From contig NZ_JASVWB010000003.1 of the NCBI RefSeq assembly GCF_030287445.1, positions 186,001 through 250,000 of the forward strand: a stretch of DNA of 64,000 nucleotides, in the 5' to 3' direction. The notes beneath the pieces were generated by a model. That model was given only the letters and a program-made list of their open reading frames with translations, made no database searches and was not told the DNA's origin. Numbering within the stretch: the stretch's first letter is position 1; every line of letters begins with the position of its first letter. Origin of the DNA: Streptomyces sp. ALI-76-A. Its GTDB lineage: Bacteria > Actinomycetota > Actinomycetes > Streptomycetales > Streptomycetaceae. Shown here in pieces: positions 50,801 through 62,493 of this stretch. A program made the position numbers and the translations under genes.

Positions 50801-53800
50801 TCGGCGCCGAGCGCGTCGGCATCGACGACGACTTCTTCACCAGCGGCGGCGACAGCATCCGCTCCATCCAGGTCGTCGCGCGGGCCAAGACGCGCGGCGT
50901 CGTGGTCAGCACACGGGAGATCTTCGAGCACCGTACGGTCGTCCGGCTCGCGGAACTCGTCGAGGGCCGCCGGGCGGAGGAGCCGGTGCGCCTGGCCGAA
51001 CTGCCCGGCGGCGGCACCGGCTGGGCTCCGCTGCCGCCGACCGCGGCCCACGTCCTCGAACTCGGCGGCGGAATCGGCCGGTTCTGCATGTCCGCGCTGC
51101 TGACCCTGCCCGAGGACATCGACCGCGCGGGACTGGTGGCCACGCTCCAGGCCGTGCTGGACCGCCACGACGTCCTCAGGTCCCGCCTCGACCGCACCGA
51201 GCCGGGCCTGCGCATGGCCCCGGCCGGCAGCGTGGACGCCGGCCTCCTGGTGCGCGAGGTCCCCTACGACGGCGCCGACGCGCAGGCCGAACTGGACGCG
51301 GCGGCGGACCGGCTGGACCCGGACGCGGGCGTCATGGCGCAGTTCGTGCGGTTCACCTCCGCCACCGACGCCGACCGGCTGCTGATCGTGCTGCACCACC
51401 TGGTCGTCGACGGGGTGTCGTGGCGGATCCTGCTGCCGGACCTGGTGTCCGCCTGGCAGCGGGTCCGCGACGGCCTTCCCCCGCAGCGGGCCGCGGCGGG
51501 CACCTCGCTGCGCCGCTGGGTGCACGCGCTGGCCGATGAGGCGGCCACCCCCGAGCGGGTGGCGGAGCTGCCCGTGTGGCAGGAGATCCTGCGCGGCGAG
51601 GAGGCCCCGCTCGGCTCACGCGAGCTGGACCCCGCCCGCGATGTCGCGGCCACCGTGGACACGGTCCGCGTCCAGGTGCCGGCGGACGTCACACGGACAC
51701 TGCTCGACACGGTGCCGTCGGTGTTCCGCGGCGGCGCCGACGACGGGCTGCTCGCCGCCCTGGCGCTGGCGCTGGTGCGCTGGCGCCGGACGCGCGGCGT
51801 GCCCGGGTCCACCGCGCTGGTCCGGCTGGAGGGACACGGCCGGGAGGAGCACCTGGTGCCCGGCGCCGACCTGTCCGGCACGGTCGGCTGGTTCACCGCG
51901 ATGTTCCCGGTCCGCCTGGACCTGGCCGGCGTCGACGTGGCGGACGCCTTCGCCGGCGGCCCGGCGGCCGGACGGGCGATCAAGGCCGTCAAGGAGCAGC
52001 TGCGGGCGATACCCGACAACGGCGTCGGCCACGGTCTGCTGCGCCACCTCAACCCCGGCACCGCCGCCGCCCTCACCGGGCAGCGCCCGCCCCAGATCGG
52101 GTTCAACTACCTCGGCAAGTCCTCCGGTGCGGACATCCCCGAGGAACTGCGCGGCCTGGGCTGGACACCGGACACCACCCACCGCGACCTGATCGCCGCG
52201 CCGGACCCGGACATGCCGGTGCTGTCCGCGCTGGAGATCAACGCGGTCGCCACCGCCACCCCCGCGGGCGACGAGCTGACCGCCTACTTCGGCTTCCCGG
52301 CCGGCGTGCTCTCCCGCGACGAGGTCACCGAGCTGGCCGGACTGTGGGTGGAGGCGCTGACCGCCCTGGCGCGGCACGCCGCGGCCCCCGACGCGGGCGG
52401 GCTGACCCCGAGCGACGCGCCCCTGGTCGACGTGAGCCAGGAGGAGATCGACACCTGGGAGGCCCGCTTCGGCCGGCTGACCGAGGTGTGGCCGGTCACC
52501 CCGGCGCAGTCCGGGATGCTGTTCCACACCATGATGGCCGGGTCGTCGTCGTTCGACGCCTACCACATGCAGATGGTGTTCCACCTTCGCGGCGAGATCG
52601 ACGCCGAGCGGATGCGCCGCGCCGGACAGGCGCTGCTGGACCGGCACGCCAACCTCCGCGCGGCGTACGTCGAGCAGGCGGACGGCGACGTGGTGCAGGT
52701 GATCCCGCGGGCGGTGACCCTGCCCTGGCGGCACCTCGACCTGACCGGGGCCGGCGAGAGCGAACGCACCGGGACGTTCGAGCGGTTCCTCGCCGAGGAC
52801 CGGGCCGCCCACTTCGACCGGGACGCCCCGCCGCTGTTCCGGCTGTCCCTCGCCGTCCTCGGGCCCGACCGCACCGAACTGGTGATGACCGCCCACCACG
52901 TCCTGTTCGACGGCTGGTCCACGCCCCTGCTGATGCGGGACCTGCTGCTGCTCTACGCCTTCGACGGCGACCCGGCCGCCCTGCCGGCCGCGCGGAGCTA
53001 CGGCGACTTCCTGACCTGGCGCGCACGGCAGGACCGGGACGAGTCGGCCCGGGCCTGGGCGGCCGAGCTGGAGGGACTGGAGGAGCCCACCCTGCTGGTC
53101 CCCGGCGCCGAGGGCGCGGGCGCGGGCGGTCTCGGCCAGGTCGAGGTCGCGCTGCCGCCCGAGGTGGCCCGCGACGTCGGCCGCAGCGCCGCCGAGCTGG
53201 GCGTCACCGTCAACAGCCTGGTGCAGGGCGCGTGGGCGCTGCTGCTCGGCCGGCTCACCGGCCGCCAGGACGTGGTGTTCGGCGCGACCGTCTCCGGGCG
53301 CCCGCCCGCGGTGACGGACGTGGAGTCGATGGTCGGGCTGTTCATCAACACCCTCCCCGTCCGCGTCCGGTACGCGCCCGGCGACACCCTCGCCGAGATC
53401 CTCACCCGGCTGCAGAACCGCCAGGCGCGCCTGCTGGAGCACCACCACCACGGGCTCACGGAGATCCAGCAGGCCGCCGGTCTGCAGTCCCTCTTCGACA
53501 CGCTGGTCGTCTTCGAGTCGTACCCGGTCGACCAGGAGAGCCTCGGCGCCGCCCTCGACGCCACCGCCGGGATCAGCCTCACCGGCATGACCGCGGACAC
53601 CGGCACCAACTACCCGCTGACCCTGATGGCGCTGGTCGAGCCGCACCTGCGGCTCTCCCTCCAGTACGCCGAGGGCGTCCTGGACCGCGCGACGGTCCAG
53701 ACGTACGCGGCCCGGCTCGTCCGGGTCCTCGAACAGCTCACCGCCACCCCCGGGCTGCGGGCCGCGCAACTGGAGATGCTCGACCCCGCCGAACGCCACC

Positions 53801-55596
53801 GGCTGCTGGCCGGCTTCAACGACACGGCCGTCCCCACCCCGGACACCACGATCGGCGGGCTCGTCGAGGCCCAGGCGGCGCGCACCCCGGACGAGACCGC
53901 CGTGGTCGCCGAGGGCGTGACGCTCACCTACCGCGAGGTCGACACCCGCGCCGGCCGGCTGGCGGCCGAACTGGTCCGCCGGGGCGTGGGCCCGGAGTCG
54001 CTGGTCGCGGTGTCACTGCCGCGGTCGGCGGACCTGGTGGTCGCTCTGCTCGCGGTGCTGAAGTCGGGCGGCGCGTACCTGCCGGTCGACCCCCGGTATC
54101 CCGGCCACCGCCTGCGGGCCATCCTCCAGGAGGCGCGGCCGTGCCTGGTCCTGACGGACTCCGCGACGGCCGGGACACTGCCGGAGCACGACGCCCCGGA
54201 CCTCCGCCTCGACACGCTCGACCTCACCGAGGGGCCCGCCGGCCCGGTACCGCGTCCGCACGCGGAGCAACTGGCGTACGTGATGTACACCTCCGGCTCC
54301 ACCGGCAAGCCCAAGGGCGTCGCCATCACCCACGCCAACGTGGTCAACGGCGTGCTGCGGCTCGCCTCCCGCGTGGGGCTCGGGCCGGGCAAGCGGCTGC
54401 TGGCGGGCGCGTCCGTCAACTTCGACGTCTCGGCGTTCGAGATCTTCACCACGCTCGCCACCGGCGGCGTCGTCGAACTGGTCCGCGACGTCCTGGTGCT
54501 GGGGGAGCGCGCGAGCTGGAACGGCAGCGTCATCTCCACCGTGCCGTCCGCCTTCGCCGAACTCGTCGACCAGATCGCGAACCGCACCACGGTGGAGACG
54601 CTCGTCTTCGCCGGCGAGGCCCTGCCCCTTCCGCTCGTCGAGAAGGTGCGGAACGCCTTCCCGGGGGTGCGGGTCGTCAACGCCTACGGACAGAGCGAGT
54701 CGTTCTACGCCACCGCCTGCACCGTCACCGGTGAGACGCGGGACGGGTCGGGCAACGCGCCCGTCGGCACCCCGCTGGGCAACATGCGCGCCTACGTCCT
54801 GGGTCCCGGCCTCGCCCCGATGCCGCAGGGCACGGTCGGTGAGCTGTACGTCGGCGGCAGCGTGGGCCGCGGATACCACGGCCGGGCCGCACTGACCGTC
54901 GAGCGGTTCGTCGCCGACCCGTACGGCCCGCCCGGCTCGCGCATGTACCGCACCGGCGACCTGGCCCGCTGGAACGCCGACGGCCTGCTGGAGTACGTGG
55001 GCCGCGCCGACACGCAGGTCAAGGTGCGCGGCTTCCGCGTCGAACCCGGCGAGGTCGAGGCCGCGTTCACCGCGCACCCGGAGGTCGCCCAGGCCGCCGT
55101 CGTCGCCCGGGGGACCGGCGTCGGCAAGCGACTCGTCGCGTACGTCGTGCCCTCGGGCGGGACGACGACCGCGCAGGAGCTGCGCGGGTTCGTCGCCGAG
55201 CGGCTGCCGGAGTTCATGGTGCCGTCCGCCCTCGTGCTCCTGGACCGGCTGCCGCTGATGCCCAACGGCAAGCTGGACCGGTCCGCGCTGCCCGAGCCGC
55301 AGTTCACCGGCGCCCCCTACCGCGAGCCCCGCACCCCCCGCGAGAAGGCCCTGGCCGAGCTGTTCGCCGAGGTGCTCGACGTGGGACGGGTCGGCCTCGA
55401 CGACGGCTTCTTCACGCTCGGCGGGCACTCCCTGCTCGCCACCCGCCTGATCAGCCGCGCCCGTGCCGAGCTGGGCATCGAGATACCCATCCGCCAGGTC
55501 TTCGACCAGCCGACGGTCGCCGCTCTCGCCGCGTGGTCGGAGGAATCGGCCGCTCCCCGTCGCCCCAGTATGCGCCAGATGTTCAATAAGGAGTGA
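47854..55596 (+). CDS. NRPS 2: C-A(Piz)-PCP-E-C-A(Piz)-PCP
   Basis: A 2580-aa two-module synthetase starting 12 bp after NRPS 1, with TAGGAG overlapping the upstream stop. C1 has HHIAVDG at 130. Both A domains give the code D-V-F-S-V-A-A-Y-A-K, one residue from A1 of NRPS 1, so both are predicted to activate piperazic acid. PCP1 Ser is 1001 (GGDSIRS), followed by an E domain (HHLVVDG near 1181). C2 has HHVLFDG near 1681. PCP2 Ser is 2526 (GGHSLLA). The second module lacks E, so it should leave an L residue. The C-terminal tail RPSMRQM resembles that of NRPS 1. Confidence 0.95.
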   Translation: MIPLSFAQRRLWFLHRLEGPSATYNIPFVLRLEGPLDTAALAAAVTDVVTRHETLRTLVAENADGTPEQRILPPREAAVPFRVADVAADAVDAALGEVLREGFDLETELPLRTTVFRLSPREHVVAFVFHHIAVDGASMAPFLEGLVSAYAARHRGGAPRWEPLPVQYKDYTLWQREVLGDEADPESVAAAQIDYWRQELEGVPQPVQLPLDRARPTMSDHRGGHVSFELEPELLAGLGQLAAERGATPPMAAQAALAVLLHKLGGGTDLTIGSPIEGRADEQLDDLIGFFVNTWVLRADLSGNPSFGELLEQVRDKALAAYDNQDIPFERLVELLGPERATSYQPLFQVMLAWQFVWPPIEMPGLRATPVAADTATAKFDLFLNVVPHADGGAYGRLEYATELFDHTTAQAIVDRFVRVLRQVVADPGAPLAAVDVLTDAERDLLARVNDTAAPVRGSTVPELVAAQAARTPDATAVVSADTTLTYRELDARAGRLAAVLRDHGVGPDVLVAVALPRSADLVAGMLAVLKAGGAYLPVDPGYPSSRVGLLLDTARPALVLTGGEAAAAVAGCRAPVLRLEDLSLDGPGPEAPHVPLSADDLAYVMFTSGSTGTPKGVAVTHGAVVNGVQDLRRTVGVEAGSRMLAATSVNFDVSVFEIFTALTTGATVEIVRDVLELAERGAWSGTTISAVPTVFSALLDQLGAAGPGGGLDVETVVLAGEALTADLVRTVRDALPGVRVVNAYGQTESFYATTHTVPEQPDATGAVPVGRPLANMRAHVLGPDLTPVPPGVTGELYVAGRLARGYHRNGRATAERFVPCPFGEPGTRMYRTGDLARWDGDGRLAYAGRADTQVKVNGIRVEPSEIETVLAQHPAVGQAVVTVRQDPAGHPRLVGYVAPARAADGGAEPGPVPAAELRRFAAGRLPDYMVPALLVVLDRLPLTASGKLDRAALPEPEFTGAEYRGPRTETERNLAEVYADVLGAERVGIDDDFFTSGGDSIRSIQVVARAKTRGVVVSTREIFEHRTVVRLAELVEGRRAEEPVRLAELPGGGTGWAPLPPTAAHVLELGGGIGRFCMSALLTLPEDIDRAGLVATLQAVLDRHDVLRSRLDRTEPGLRMAPAGSVDAGLLVREVPYDGADAQAELDAAADRLDPDAGVMAQFVRFTSATDADRLLIVLHHLVVDGVSWRILLPDLVSAWQRVRDGLPPQRAAAGTSLRRWVHALADEAATPERVAELPVWQEILRGEEAPLGSRELDPARDVAATVDTVRVQVPADVTRTLLDTVPSVFRGGADDGLLAALALALVRWRRTRGVPGSTALVRLEGHGREEHLVPGADLSGTVGWFTAMFPVRLDLAGVDVADAFAGGPAAGRAIKAVKEQLRAIPDNGVGHGLLRHLNPGTAAALTGQRPPQIGFNYLGKSSGADIPEELRGLGWTPDTTHRDLIAAPDPDMPVLSALEINAVATATPAGDELTAYFGFPAGVLSRDEVTELAGLWVEALTALARHAAAPDAGGLTPSDAPLVDVSQEEIDTWEARFGRLTEVWPVTPAQSGMLFHTMMAGSSSFDAYHMQMVFHLRGEIDAERMRRAGQALLDRHANLRAAYVEQADGDVVQVIPRAVTLPWRHLDLTGAGESERTGTFERFLAEDRAAHFDRDAPPLFRLSLAVLGPDRTELVMTAHHVLFDGWSTPLLMRDLLLLYAFDGDPAALPAARSYGDFLTWRARQDRDESARAWAAELEGLEEPTLLVPGAEGAGAGGLGQVEVALPPEVARDVGRSAAELGVTVNSLVQGAWALLLGRLTGRQDVVFGATVSGRPPAVTDVESMVGLFINTLPVRVRYAPGDTLAEILTRLQNRQARLLEHHHHGLTEIQQAAGLQSLFDTLVVFESYPVDQESLGAALDATAGISLTGMTADTGTNYPLTLMALVEPHLRLSLQYAEGVLDRATVQTYAARLVRVLEQLTATPGLRAAQLEMLDPAERHRLLAGFNDTAVPTPDTTIGGLVEAQAARTPDETAVVAEGVTLTYREVDTRAGRLAAELVRRGVGPESLVAVSLPRSADLVVALLAVLKSGGAYLPVDPRYPGHRLRAILQEARPCLVLTDSATAGTLPEHDAPDLRLDTLDLTEGPAGPVPRPHAEQLAYVMYTSGSTGKPKGVAITHANVVNGVLRLASRVGLGPGKRLLAGASVNFDVSAFEIFTTLATGGVVELVRDVLVLGERASWNGSVISTVPSAFAELVDQIANRTTVETLVFAGEALPLPLVEKVRNAFPGVRVVNAYGQSESFYATACTVTGETRDGSGNAPVGTPLGNMRAYVLGPGLAPMPQGTVGELYVGGSVGRGYHGRAALTVERFVADPYGPPGSRMYRTGDLARWNADGLLEYVGRADTQVKVRGFRVEPGEVEAAFTAHPEVAQAAVVARGTGVGKRLVAYVVPSGGTTTAQELRGFVAERLPEFMVPSALVLLDRLPLMPNGKLDRSALPEPQFTGAPYREPRTPREKALAELFAEVLDVGRVGLDDGFFTLGGHSLLATRLISRARAELGIEIPIRQVFDQPTVAALAAWSEESAAPRRPSMRQMFNKE

Positions 55597-55600
55597 AGCG

Positions 55601-58600
55601 ATGAGTCCGCTGTCATTTGCACAACGCCGCATGTGGCTGCTGCACAAACTGGAGCGGGGGGCGGCGACCTACAACATATCGGCGGCGTTCCGGCTGACCG
55701 GCACCCTGGACCAGGACGCCCTGGTCGCGGCGATCCACGACGTGGTCGAGCGGCACGAGATCCTGCGCACCACCTACGGGACCGACGACGCCGGCGAGCC
55801 GTACGCGCGGATCCGGCCGGCGGAGCAGGCGGCGCTGCGGGTGCCGGTGGCCGAGGTGACGTCCGGGGAACTGTCCGCCGCTGTCGACGAGGCCGTCGCG
55901 CACCGCTTCGACCTGGCCGCCGAACTGCCCTTCCGGGCCACCTTGCTGCGCTGCTCGCCCGAGGAGCACGTCCTGGTCCTGGTCATCCACCACATCGCCT
56001 CGGACGGCAGCTCCAGCGCGCCGCTGATGCGGGACCTGGTCGACGCCTACACCGCCCGCCGGGACGGGCGGGCGCCGGCGTGGGAGCCGCTGCCCCTCCA
56101 GTACAAGGACTACGCGCTGTGGCAGCGCGAGGTGCTCGGCGACGTGGCCGACCCGGGCAGTCTCGCGGCGGCGCAGATCGAGTACTGGCGCAAGGAACTC
56201 GCGGGCGTGCCGCAGCCGTTGAACCTGCCGCTGGACCGCCCGCGGCCCGCGGAGGCCAGCTCCCGCGGCGACACCGTCGGCATCGAGGCCGCCCCCGAGG
56301 TGGCGGCGGGGCTGCAGAAGCTCGCCGACGAGCGCGGGATGAGCCTGTCGATGGTCGTGCAGTCCGCGCTGGCGGTGCTGCTGAGCAAGCTCGGCGGCGG
56401 CGAGGACGTGACGATCGGCTCCCCGATCGCCGGGCGCACCGACGAGGCGCTGGCCGACATGATCGGCTGCTTCGTCAACACCCAGGTGCTGCGCGCCGAC
56501 CTGTCCGGCAACCCGTCGTTCACCGACCTGCTGGCGCAGGTGCGGAACAAGGCGCTGAGCGCCTACGAGCACCAGGACGTGCCGTTCGACGTGGTGGTCG
56601 AGGCGATCAACCCCGACCGCTCCGCGGCCTACCAGCCGCTGTTCCAGGTGATCTTCTCCTGGCAGAGCTACGAGAAGCCCGACCTCGCGCTGCCCGGCCT
56701 GGAGATGCGGTTCGAGCAGGCCATCCCGTCGACCGCCATGGTCGACCTGACCTTCTTCCTGGCCGTGGACGGCACGGGCGCGCTGCGGGGCGACCTGCAG
56801 TACGCCACCGACCTGTTCGACCGCGGCACGGCCGAGGAGATCTCCGCCCGGCTGGTGCGGGTGCTGGAGCAGCTCGCCGCCGACCCGGGCCTGCGCGTCG
56901 GCGACATCGACGTGCTGAGCGCGCGGGAGCGCGAGCGGCTGCTGGTGGAGGTGAACGCCGCCGGGGACACCGTCGACGAGGTCACCCTGGTGGAGCTGTT
57001 CGAGCGGCAGGCGGCGCGCCGCTCCGACGCGGTCGCGCTCGTCCACGACGGCACCGCGCTGACGTACGGGGAGCTCAACGCCCGGGCCAACCGGCTCGCC
57101 CGGCACCTGGCCGCCCGGGGAGTGGGGCCCGAGTCCCTGGTCGGGGTCTGCCTGGAGCGCTCGGCGGACCTGGTCGTCGCGCTGCTGGCGGTGCTCAAGG
57201 CGGGCGGCGCCTACCTGCCGATCGACCCCGACTCCCCGGCCGACCGCATCGCCTACATGGTCCAGGACGCGGCACCGGTCCTGCTGGTCACCACCAGCAC
57301 CACCGGCGCCGCGCAGGACCTCGCCCACGACCTGCCCCTGGTCCACCTCGACCGGGCCGGGGCCTTCGACGGGGAGTCCGCCGCCGACCTCACCGACGCC
57401 GAGCGCCGCACCGCTCTGCGCCCCGCGCACCCGGCGTACGTCATCTACACCTCCGGGTCCACCGGCCGCCCCAAGGGCGTGCTGATCCCGCACCGCAACG
57501 TGGTCGGGCTCTTCACCGCCACCCGGGACTTCGGCTTCGGCGCGGACGACGTGTGGACCCTGTTCCACTCCTACGCCTTCGACTTCTCGGTGTGGGAGCT
57601 GTGGGGCCCGCTGCTGCACGGCGGACGCCTCGTCGTGGTCCCCTTCGACGTCTCCCGCTCCCCGGCCGACTTCCTCCAGCTCCTCGCCCGCGAGCGGGTC
57701 ACCGTCCTCAACCAGACGCCCTCGGCCTTCTACCAGCTCGTCCAGGCCGACGCCGACGCCCCCGGCCAGGACCTGGCGCTGCGGTACGTGGTGTTCGGCG
57801 GCGAGGCCCTGGACCTGAACCGCCTCACGGACTGGTACGCGCGCCACGCCTCCGACGCGCCGGTGCTGGTGAACATGTACGGCATCACCGAGACCACCGT
57901 GCACGTCACCCGCATCGACCTGGACGAGCACTCCGCCGCCCGCTACCGGGCCAGCGTGATCGGCCCGGCGGTGCCGGGGCTGCGCGCCTACGTCCTGGAC
58001 CCGCACCTCAGGCCGGCGCCCGCCGGTGTGACCGGCGAGTTGTACGTGGCCGGCTACGGCCTGGCCCGCGGGTACCACGGCCGGCCGGACCTGACCGCGG
58101 GACGGTTCGTGGCCTGCCCGTTCGGCGTTCCGGGCGAGCGGATGTACCGCAGCGGCGACCTGGTCCGCTGGGGCCGCAACGGCCAGCTCGAGTACGTGGG
58201 CCGCGCCGACTCCCAGGTGAAGATCCGCGGTTTCCGCATCGAGCTGGGCGAGATCGAGCACGCGCTGGCCGGGCACCCGCAGGTGGCGCAGGCGGTGATC
58301 CTGGTCCGGGAGAACCAGGAGGGCGACAAGCGCCTCGTGGGCTACGCCGTGCCCGAGCCCGGTGCCGCCGTCACGGGGGAGGAGCTGTCGGAGTACCTGC
58401 GCGGGCGCCTGCCGGACTACATGGTGCCGTCCGCGGTCATCCCGCTGGCGGAGATCCCGCTGACCTCCAACGGCAAGCTCGACAAGCGGGCCCTGCCCGC
58501 CGAGGACACGACGGCCCCGGCCAGCCGGGAGCCGCGCAACGCCTACGAGCGCGCGCTGTGCGAGCTGTTCACCGAGCTGCTCGGCGTGGAGAAGGTCGGC

Positions 58601-59488
58601 ATCGACGACGGCTTCTTCGCCCTCGGCGGCCACTCGCTGCTGGCCACCCGGCTCAGCGTCCGCATCCGCAACCAGTTCGACATCGACATCCCCATCCGGA
58701 CGATCATCAGGTACCCCACGGTGGCCGAACTGGCCGCGCTGATGCTCGCCGGCGGCATCCCCGACGACGACGCCGACTCCTTCGCGGTCGTCCTGCCCCT
58801 GAACAGCGACCCCGGCACGGGCAAGAAGCCGGTGTGGTTCCTCCACGGGGGCGGCGGCCTGGGCTGGGCGTACTACAGCTTCGTGCTGCATCTGCCGGAC
58901 CGGCCCGCCTACGCGCTGCAGTCCCGGGGCTCCGACGGCGTGGAGCCGCTGGCCGGCTCCGTCGAGGAGATGATCGAGGACTACGTCACCCAGATCCTGA
59001 AGATCCAGCCGGACGGGCCGTTCAACCTCATCGGCTGGTCCTACGGCGGTTCCGTCGTGCAGGCCGTCGCGGACGCCCTGGACCGGCGCGGACACGAGGT
59101 GGCCCTGGTGGCCGTCCTGGACGCCCAGCCGGGCGGGCACGGGTTCGAGGAGGTGCACGCGGGGAAGGACTCGTCGGACTTCCGGGCGGAGCTGGAGGAG
59201 GACTTCAGCCAGTACATCCGCACCGGCAACCGGCAGCAGTTCCTGGACACCATGTCGAGGGTCCTGGCGAACAACACGGCCCTGATGATGGATTTCGAGT
59301 CGCCGGTCTACCGCGGCGACGTGGTGTATTTCAACGCCACCCTCGAGGACACGTCGTACGCGCACCTGTGGCGGCCCTACGTCCAGGGCTCCCTGGAGGT
59401 GCACGACGTGGCGGTCACGCACCACGAGATGCACATGCCCGGGCCCGTGGCGGAGATGTTCGAGGTCTTCCACCGCAAGCTGGCGTAG
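55601..59488 (+). CDS. NRPS 3: C-A(Thr)-PCP-TE
   Basis: A 1295-aa termination module. The ATG at 55601 follows an AAGGAG site overlapping the end of NRPS 2; open frame further upstream is inside NRPS 2. The C domain has HHIASDG at 130. The A domain code is D-F-W-N-V-G-M-V-H-K, the threonine pattern. The PCP Ser is 1012 (GGHSLLA). The type I thioesterase has the elbow GWSYGGS (Ser1147) and a C-terminal THHEMHMPG with the triad His. It releases the peptide by cyclisation or hydrolysis; the Thr side chain could also be an ester acceptor, but it is the last residue loaded. Confidence 0.95.
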   Translation: MSPLSFAQRRMWLLHKLERGAATYNISAAFRLTGTLDQDALVAAIHDVVERHEILRTTYGTDDAGEPYARIRPAEQAALRVPVAEVTSGELSAAVDEAVAHRFDLAAELPFRATLLRCSPEEHVLVLVIHHIASDGSSSAPLMRDLVDAYTARRDGRAPAWEPLPLQYKDYALWQREVLGDVADPGSLAAAQIEYWRKELAGVPQPLNLPLDRPRPAEASSRGDTVGIEAAPEVAAGLQKLADERGMSLSMVVQSALAVLLSKLGGGEDVTIGSPIAGRTDEALADMIGCFVNTQVLRADLSGNPSFTDLLAQVRNKALSAYEHQDVPFDVVVEAINPDRSAAYQPLFQVIFSWQSYEKPDLALPGLEMRFEQAIPSTAMVDLTFFLAVDGTGALRGDLQYATDLFDRGTAEEISARLVRVLEQLAADPGLRVGDIDVLSARERERLLVEVNAAGDTVDEVTLVELFERQAARRSDAVALVHDGTALTYGELNARANRLARHLAARGVGPESLVGVCLERSADLVVALLAVLKAGGAYLPIDPDSPADRIAYMVQDAAPVLLVTTSTTGAAQDLAHDLPLVHLDRAGAFDGESAADLTDAERRTALRPAHPAYVIYTSGSTGRPKGVLIPHRNVVGLFTATRDFGFGADDVWTLFHSYAFDFSVWELWGPLLHGGRLVVVPFDVSRSPADFLQLLARERVTVLNQTPSAFYQLVQADADAPGQDLALRYVVFGGEALDLNRLTDWYARHASDAPVLVNMYGITETTVHVTRIDLDEHSAARYRASVIGPAVPGLRAYVLDPHLRPAPAGVTGELYVAGYGLARGYHGRPDLTAGRFVACPFGVPGERMYRSGDLVRWGRNGQLEYVGRADSQVKIRGFRIELGEIEHALAGHPQVAQAVILVRENQEGDKRLVGYAVPEPGAAVTGEELSEYLRGRLPDYMVPSAVIPLAEIPLTSNGKLDKRALPAEDTTAPASREPRNAYERALCELFTELLGVEKVGIDDGFFALGGHSLLATRLSVRIRNQFDIDIPIRTIIRYPTVAELAALMLAGGIPDDDADSFAVVLPLNSDPGTGKKPVWFLHGGGGLGWAYYSFVLHLPDRPAYALQSRGSDGVEPLAGSVEEMIEDYVTQILKIQPDGPFNLIGWSYGGSVVQAVADALDRRGHEVALVAVLDAQPGGHGFEEVHAGKDSSDFRAELEEDFSQYIRTGNRQQFLDTMSRVLANNTALMMDFESPVYRGDVVYFNATLEDTSYAHLWRPYVQGSLEVHDVAVTHHEMHMPGPVAEMFEVFHRKLA

Positions 59489-59550
59489 CGACCGCACGCC
59501 TGAGCCGGTTTTTCAGCGAACGAACCAATGGATGATGGGGGTTGGTCGGG

Positions 59551-60309
59551 GTGACGGATCCTGGCGTGTCCGCGGGACACGGAGAGGGGACCGCGCTGCT
59601 GTGCGTGCCGTTCGCGGGGGCGGGGCCCTCGTTCTTCCACCCGTGGCGGGAGCTGGCCGCAGGCCGCTGGCGGGTGACCTCGGTGGAACTGCCGGGCCGG
59701 GAGCGGCGGTTGCTGGAGACGCCGTACCGCAACGTCGTCGAGGCGGCCCGGGGCGAGATCGACGGCATCGTCGCGGACCTCGGTGAGGGGACGCCGACCG
59801 TGCTGTTCGGGCACAGCCTGGGCGCGGTGCTCGCCTATGAGCTGGCGCATCTGCTGAGCGCGCGCGGCGTGCCCGTCGAACGGCTGGTCGTCAGCGGCTC
59901 GCCGGGGCCGTGGACGCAGCGCGAGCGGCGGGCGGCGGGGCTCGAGGGCGACGAGTTCCTCGCCCGCGTGGAGGAGTTCGCCGGGTTCCGGCACGAGGCC
60001 CTGGACCACCCGGAGATGCGGGAGCTGATCCTGCCCACGCTCCAGGCCGACTGCGAGATGCACGAGGCCTACGTGCCCGGCACCGACGATCCGGTGTCGG
60101 TGCCGATCACCTCGCTGCGGGGCGACCACGACGGTCTGGTCACCGCGGAGGAGGCCCGGCAGTGGCGGGCGGCGACCACGGCCGGGTTCAGCTACGCGGA
60201 GTTCCCCGGGGATCACATGTACCTGGTCGACCTCGGCCGGCAGGTGCTGGACGTGATCGAAGCGGAGTCCGCGCGCGAGCGCCGTGTCAGCGCCGTGACA
60301 GGCCCGTGA
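59551..60309 (+). CDS. Type II thioesterase (NRPS editing), downstream copy
   Basis: A 252-aa alpha/beta-hydrolase with LLCVPFAGAGPSFFHPW, the elbow FGHSLGAVLAYEL, GDHDGLV and a C-terminal PGDHMYLVD His. The GTG at 59551 is chosen for the GATGGGGG site; a TTG at 59542 is the alternative. It lies 62 bp after NRPS 3 and 25 bp before the ABC exporter genes, so it is part of the same operon. It is the third type II thioesterase in the window, after 14411 and 33355. Confidence 0.92.
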   Translation: MTDPGVSAGHGEGTALLCVPFAGAGPSFFHPWRELAAGRWRVTSVELPGRERRLLETPYRNVVEAARGEIDGIVADLGEGTPTVLFGHSLGAVLAYELAHLLSARGVPVERLVVSGSPGPWTQRERRAAGLEGDEFLARVEEFAGFRHEALDHPEMRELILPTLQADCEMHEAYVPGTDDPVSVPITSLRGDHDGLVTAEEARQWRAATTAGFSYAEFPGDHMYLVDLGRQVLDVIEAESARERRVSAVTGP

Positions 60310-60334
60310 CAGGCCCCGAGAGGAAGGTGGAGCC

Positions 60335-61306
60335 ATGAGGAGTTCAGCGATCGCGGTCTCAGGGCTGCGCAAGGCACATGGCGACAAGGTCGTGCTCGAC
60401 GGCATCGACTTCCATGTCGCCGCGGGGTCGATCTTCTCCCTGCTCGGCCCGAACGGGGCGGGCAAGACGACGACGGTCAACGTCCTGACGACGTTGATGA
60501 AGGCCGACGCCGGCACGGTGCGCATCGCCGGGCACGACGTGGTGACCGAGACCCGGCAGGTGCGCGCGGCCATCGGCGTGACCGGCCAGTTCGCCGCGGT
60601 CGACGAGCTGCTGTCGGGCCGGGAGAACCTGCGGCTGATGGTGGATCTGAAGCGCGTGCGCTCCGGTGACCAGGTGATCACGCGGCTGCTGGAGCGGTTC
60701 GACCTGGTGGAGTCGGCGGACAAGCTGGCGGCGACCTACTCCGGCGGTATGCGCCGCAAGCTGGACCTGGCGATGACGCTGGTCGGCGAGCCGCAGATCA
60801 TCTTCCTGGACGAGCCGACGACGGGTCTCGACCCGCGCAGCCGGCGCACCATGTGGGGCATCGTCCGCGAGCTGGTGGCCGACGGCACCACCATCTTCCT
60901 CACCACCCAGTACCTGGAGGAGGCCGACCAGCTCGCCGACCAGATCGCCGTGCTCGACAAGGGCCACCTGGTCGCCCGGGGCACCCCGGAGGAGCTCAAG
61001 CGCCAGATCCCCGGCACCCACGTCCGGCTCCGGTTCGCCGACGCCTACGACCTCGACACGGCGGCACGGCTGTTCGCCGGCGCCGCGCGGGACGACGAGG
61101 AGCTGACCCTGCGGGTGCCCAGCGACGGTGAGTCGAGGTCACTGCGGGCGCTGCTGGACCGGCTCGACGCACACACGCTCAACGCCCAGGAGTTCTCCGT
61201 GCACACGCCGGACCTCGACGACGTCTTCCTCGCCCTGACCGACACCACCGGCGCCGACGCCGCGGCCGCCGACGAGCACACGAGCAAGGAGGCGATCGCG
61301 GGATGA
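60335..61306 (+). CDS. drrA-like: ABC exporter ATPase (DrrA-type)
   Basis: A 323-aa ATPase of the daunorubicin-resistance type. It has Walker A GPNGAGKTTT, the signature YSGGMRRKLDLA, Walker B IIFLDEPTTGLD and the switch His in FLTTQYLEEAD. The C-terminal regulatory domain (VRLRFADAYDL to VHTPDLDDVFLALTD) is the part duplicated as a free-standing protein at 22195. AAGGTGGAG precedes the ATG and the stop overlaps the permease start. Likely exports the peptide and gives self-resistance. Confidence 0.94.
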   Translation: MRSSAIAVSGLRKAHGDKVVLDGIDFHVAAGSIFSLLGPNGAGKTTTVNVLTTLMKADAGTVRIAGHDVVTETRQVRAAIGVTGQFAAVDELLSGRENLRLMVDLKRVRSGDQVITRLLERFDLVESADKLAATYSGGMRRKLDLAMTLVGEPQIIFLDEPTTGLDPRSRRTMWGIVRELVADGTTIFLTTQYLEEADQLADQIAVLDKGHLVARGTPEELKRQIPGTHVRLRFADAYDLDTAARLFAGAARDDEELTLRVPSDGESRSLRALLDRLDAHTLNAQEFSVHTPDLDDVFLALTDTTGADAAAADEHTSKEAIAG

Positions 61307-62064
61307 GCACCGTCTCCACGGCGCTGGCCGATTCGTCGATCATGCTGCGCCGCAACCTGAAGCACACGATGCGCAACCCGGTCGCGGTGTTCAACGCGGT
61401 CCTGCTCCCGATCGTGATCATGCTGATGTTCGTCAAGGTGTTCGGCGGCGCGTTCAGCGTCGGCGACGACTACATCGACTACGCGACCCCGGGCCTGCTC
61501 GTGATGGCCATCAGCTACGGGCTGGGGGCCACCGCGACCGCCGTGAACGACGACATGACCAAGGGCGTCATCAACCGCTTCAAGGTCATGGACGTCTCGC
61601 GCGGTTCCGTCCTGACCGGTCACGTCGTCGTCACCACGGTGCGCTGCCTGGTGGCCTGCGCGGCCATCATCGGCGTGGCCTTCGCGATGGGGTTCGACCC
61701 GGCCGCGAGCGGCCTGGAATGGCTCGGCGCGATCGGTGTGATCCTGCTGCTCAGCTTCGCGGCGGGCTGGCTCACCGTCGCCGTCGGGCTGGCCGCCAAG
61801 ACCGCGGAGTCGGCGGGCATGGCCACCGTGCCGCTGATCATGCTGCCGTTCCTGAGCAGCGCGTTCGTGCCCGCGGACACGATGGGGGCGGGTGTGCGGC
61901 ACTTCGCCGAGTACCAGCCCTTCACCCCGATCATCGAGACGCTGCGCGGGCTGCTGACCGGCAACCCGTCGAGCGGCGACACGATCGCGGCCCTCGCCTG
62001 GTGCGCGGGGTTCGCCGTCCTCGGGTACGTCTGGGCGGTCTCCACGTTCAAGAAGCGAGCCTGA
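61303..62064 (+). CDS. drrB-like: ABC-2 type exporter permease (DrrB-type)
   Basis: A 253-aa integral membrane protein with about six hydrophobic segments (for example LLLSFAAGWLTVAVGLAAKT and MATVPLIMLPFLSSAFVP) and the EF-like cytoplasmic start LRRNLKHTMRNPVAVF of DrrB proteins. Translation is coupled to the ATPase by a 4-bp overlap. A strong terminator hairpin follows 124 bp later, marking the end of the NRPS-exporter operon. Confidence 0.93.
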   Translation: MSTVSTALADSSIMLRRNLKHTMRNPVAVFNAVLLPIVIMLMFVKVFGGAFSVGDDYIDYATPGLLVMAISYGLGATATAVNDDMTKGVINRFKVMDVSRGSVLTGHVVVTTVRCLVACAAIIGVAFAMGFDPAASGLEWLGAIGVILLLSFAAGWLTVAVGLAAKTAESAGMATVPLIMLPFLSSAFVPADTMGAGVRHFAEYQPFTPIIETLRGLLTGNPSSGDTIAALAWCAGFAVLGYVWAVSTFKKRA

Positions 62065-62187
62065 CCCGGGCCGGCTCCGGCCGGCCGGTCGACATCCCGT
62101 TCAGCGCCGCCCCGGCGAGGCACGTGCCGCCGGGGCGGCGCCGCGCTGTCCGCCCGCCCCGGCGCCGGCTCACTCCCTGCGGCGAGC

Positions 62188-62218
62188 GCGCCCCCCGGTC
62201 TCTGGGACCGGGGGGCGC
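62188..62218. terminator. Terminator: 13-bp GC stem, 5-nt loop
   Basis: GCGCCCCCCGGTC (62188-62200) pairs with GACCGGGGGGCGC (62206-62218). It lies downstream of the DrrB-type gene and is followed by CTGTCGTTGT. Likely end of the long rightward operon. Confidence 0.8.
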
Positions 62219-62226
62219 CTGTCGTT

Positions 62227-62259
62227 GTGACGCCATAGTGGCACACCGGTGACGCCATA
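62227..62259. promoter_or_regulatory. Direct repeat GTGACGCCATA, 22-bp period
   Basis: Identical 11-mers at 62227 and 62249, two helical turns apart, lie between the exporter terminator and the P450 gene in a 429-bp gap without other genes. Possible operator for the P450 promoter. Confidence 0.4.
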
Positions 62260-62493
62260 CGGCGACATTCAGGGCTGTCGGTCGTTGTCGCGGGGGCGCT
62301 CGGCGAATTCCGGTCATGTTGGCGGGCGGCTTCGATGATTCCCCGGCCTGCTGTCGCACGGCGGGTGGTCGTTCTCGTGGCCTCGGCGCGGCGGGCGGCG
62401 GGGCCAGAATGGCTCGGTGTGGCGCTACGGGTGTGCCATGGTGGAGTCACCGGCGTTGGCCGGTGCCCCAGCCGTGCTGCGAAAGGAAACCCG

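Noticed and set aside
39976..51525. Very long open frames antisense to the NRPS genes
   Set aside because: They mirror the high-GC codon bias of the NRPS genes, have Gly/Arg/Asp/His-rich unprotein-like composition, no start sites and no recognisable domains.
62335..62493. N-terminal extension of the P450
   Set aside because: The frame is open, but the added residues do not look like a P450 N-terminus and the ATG at 62494 has an AAAGGAAA ribosome site.
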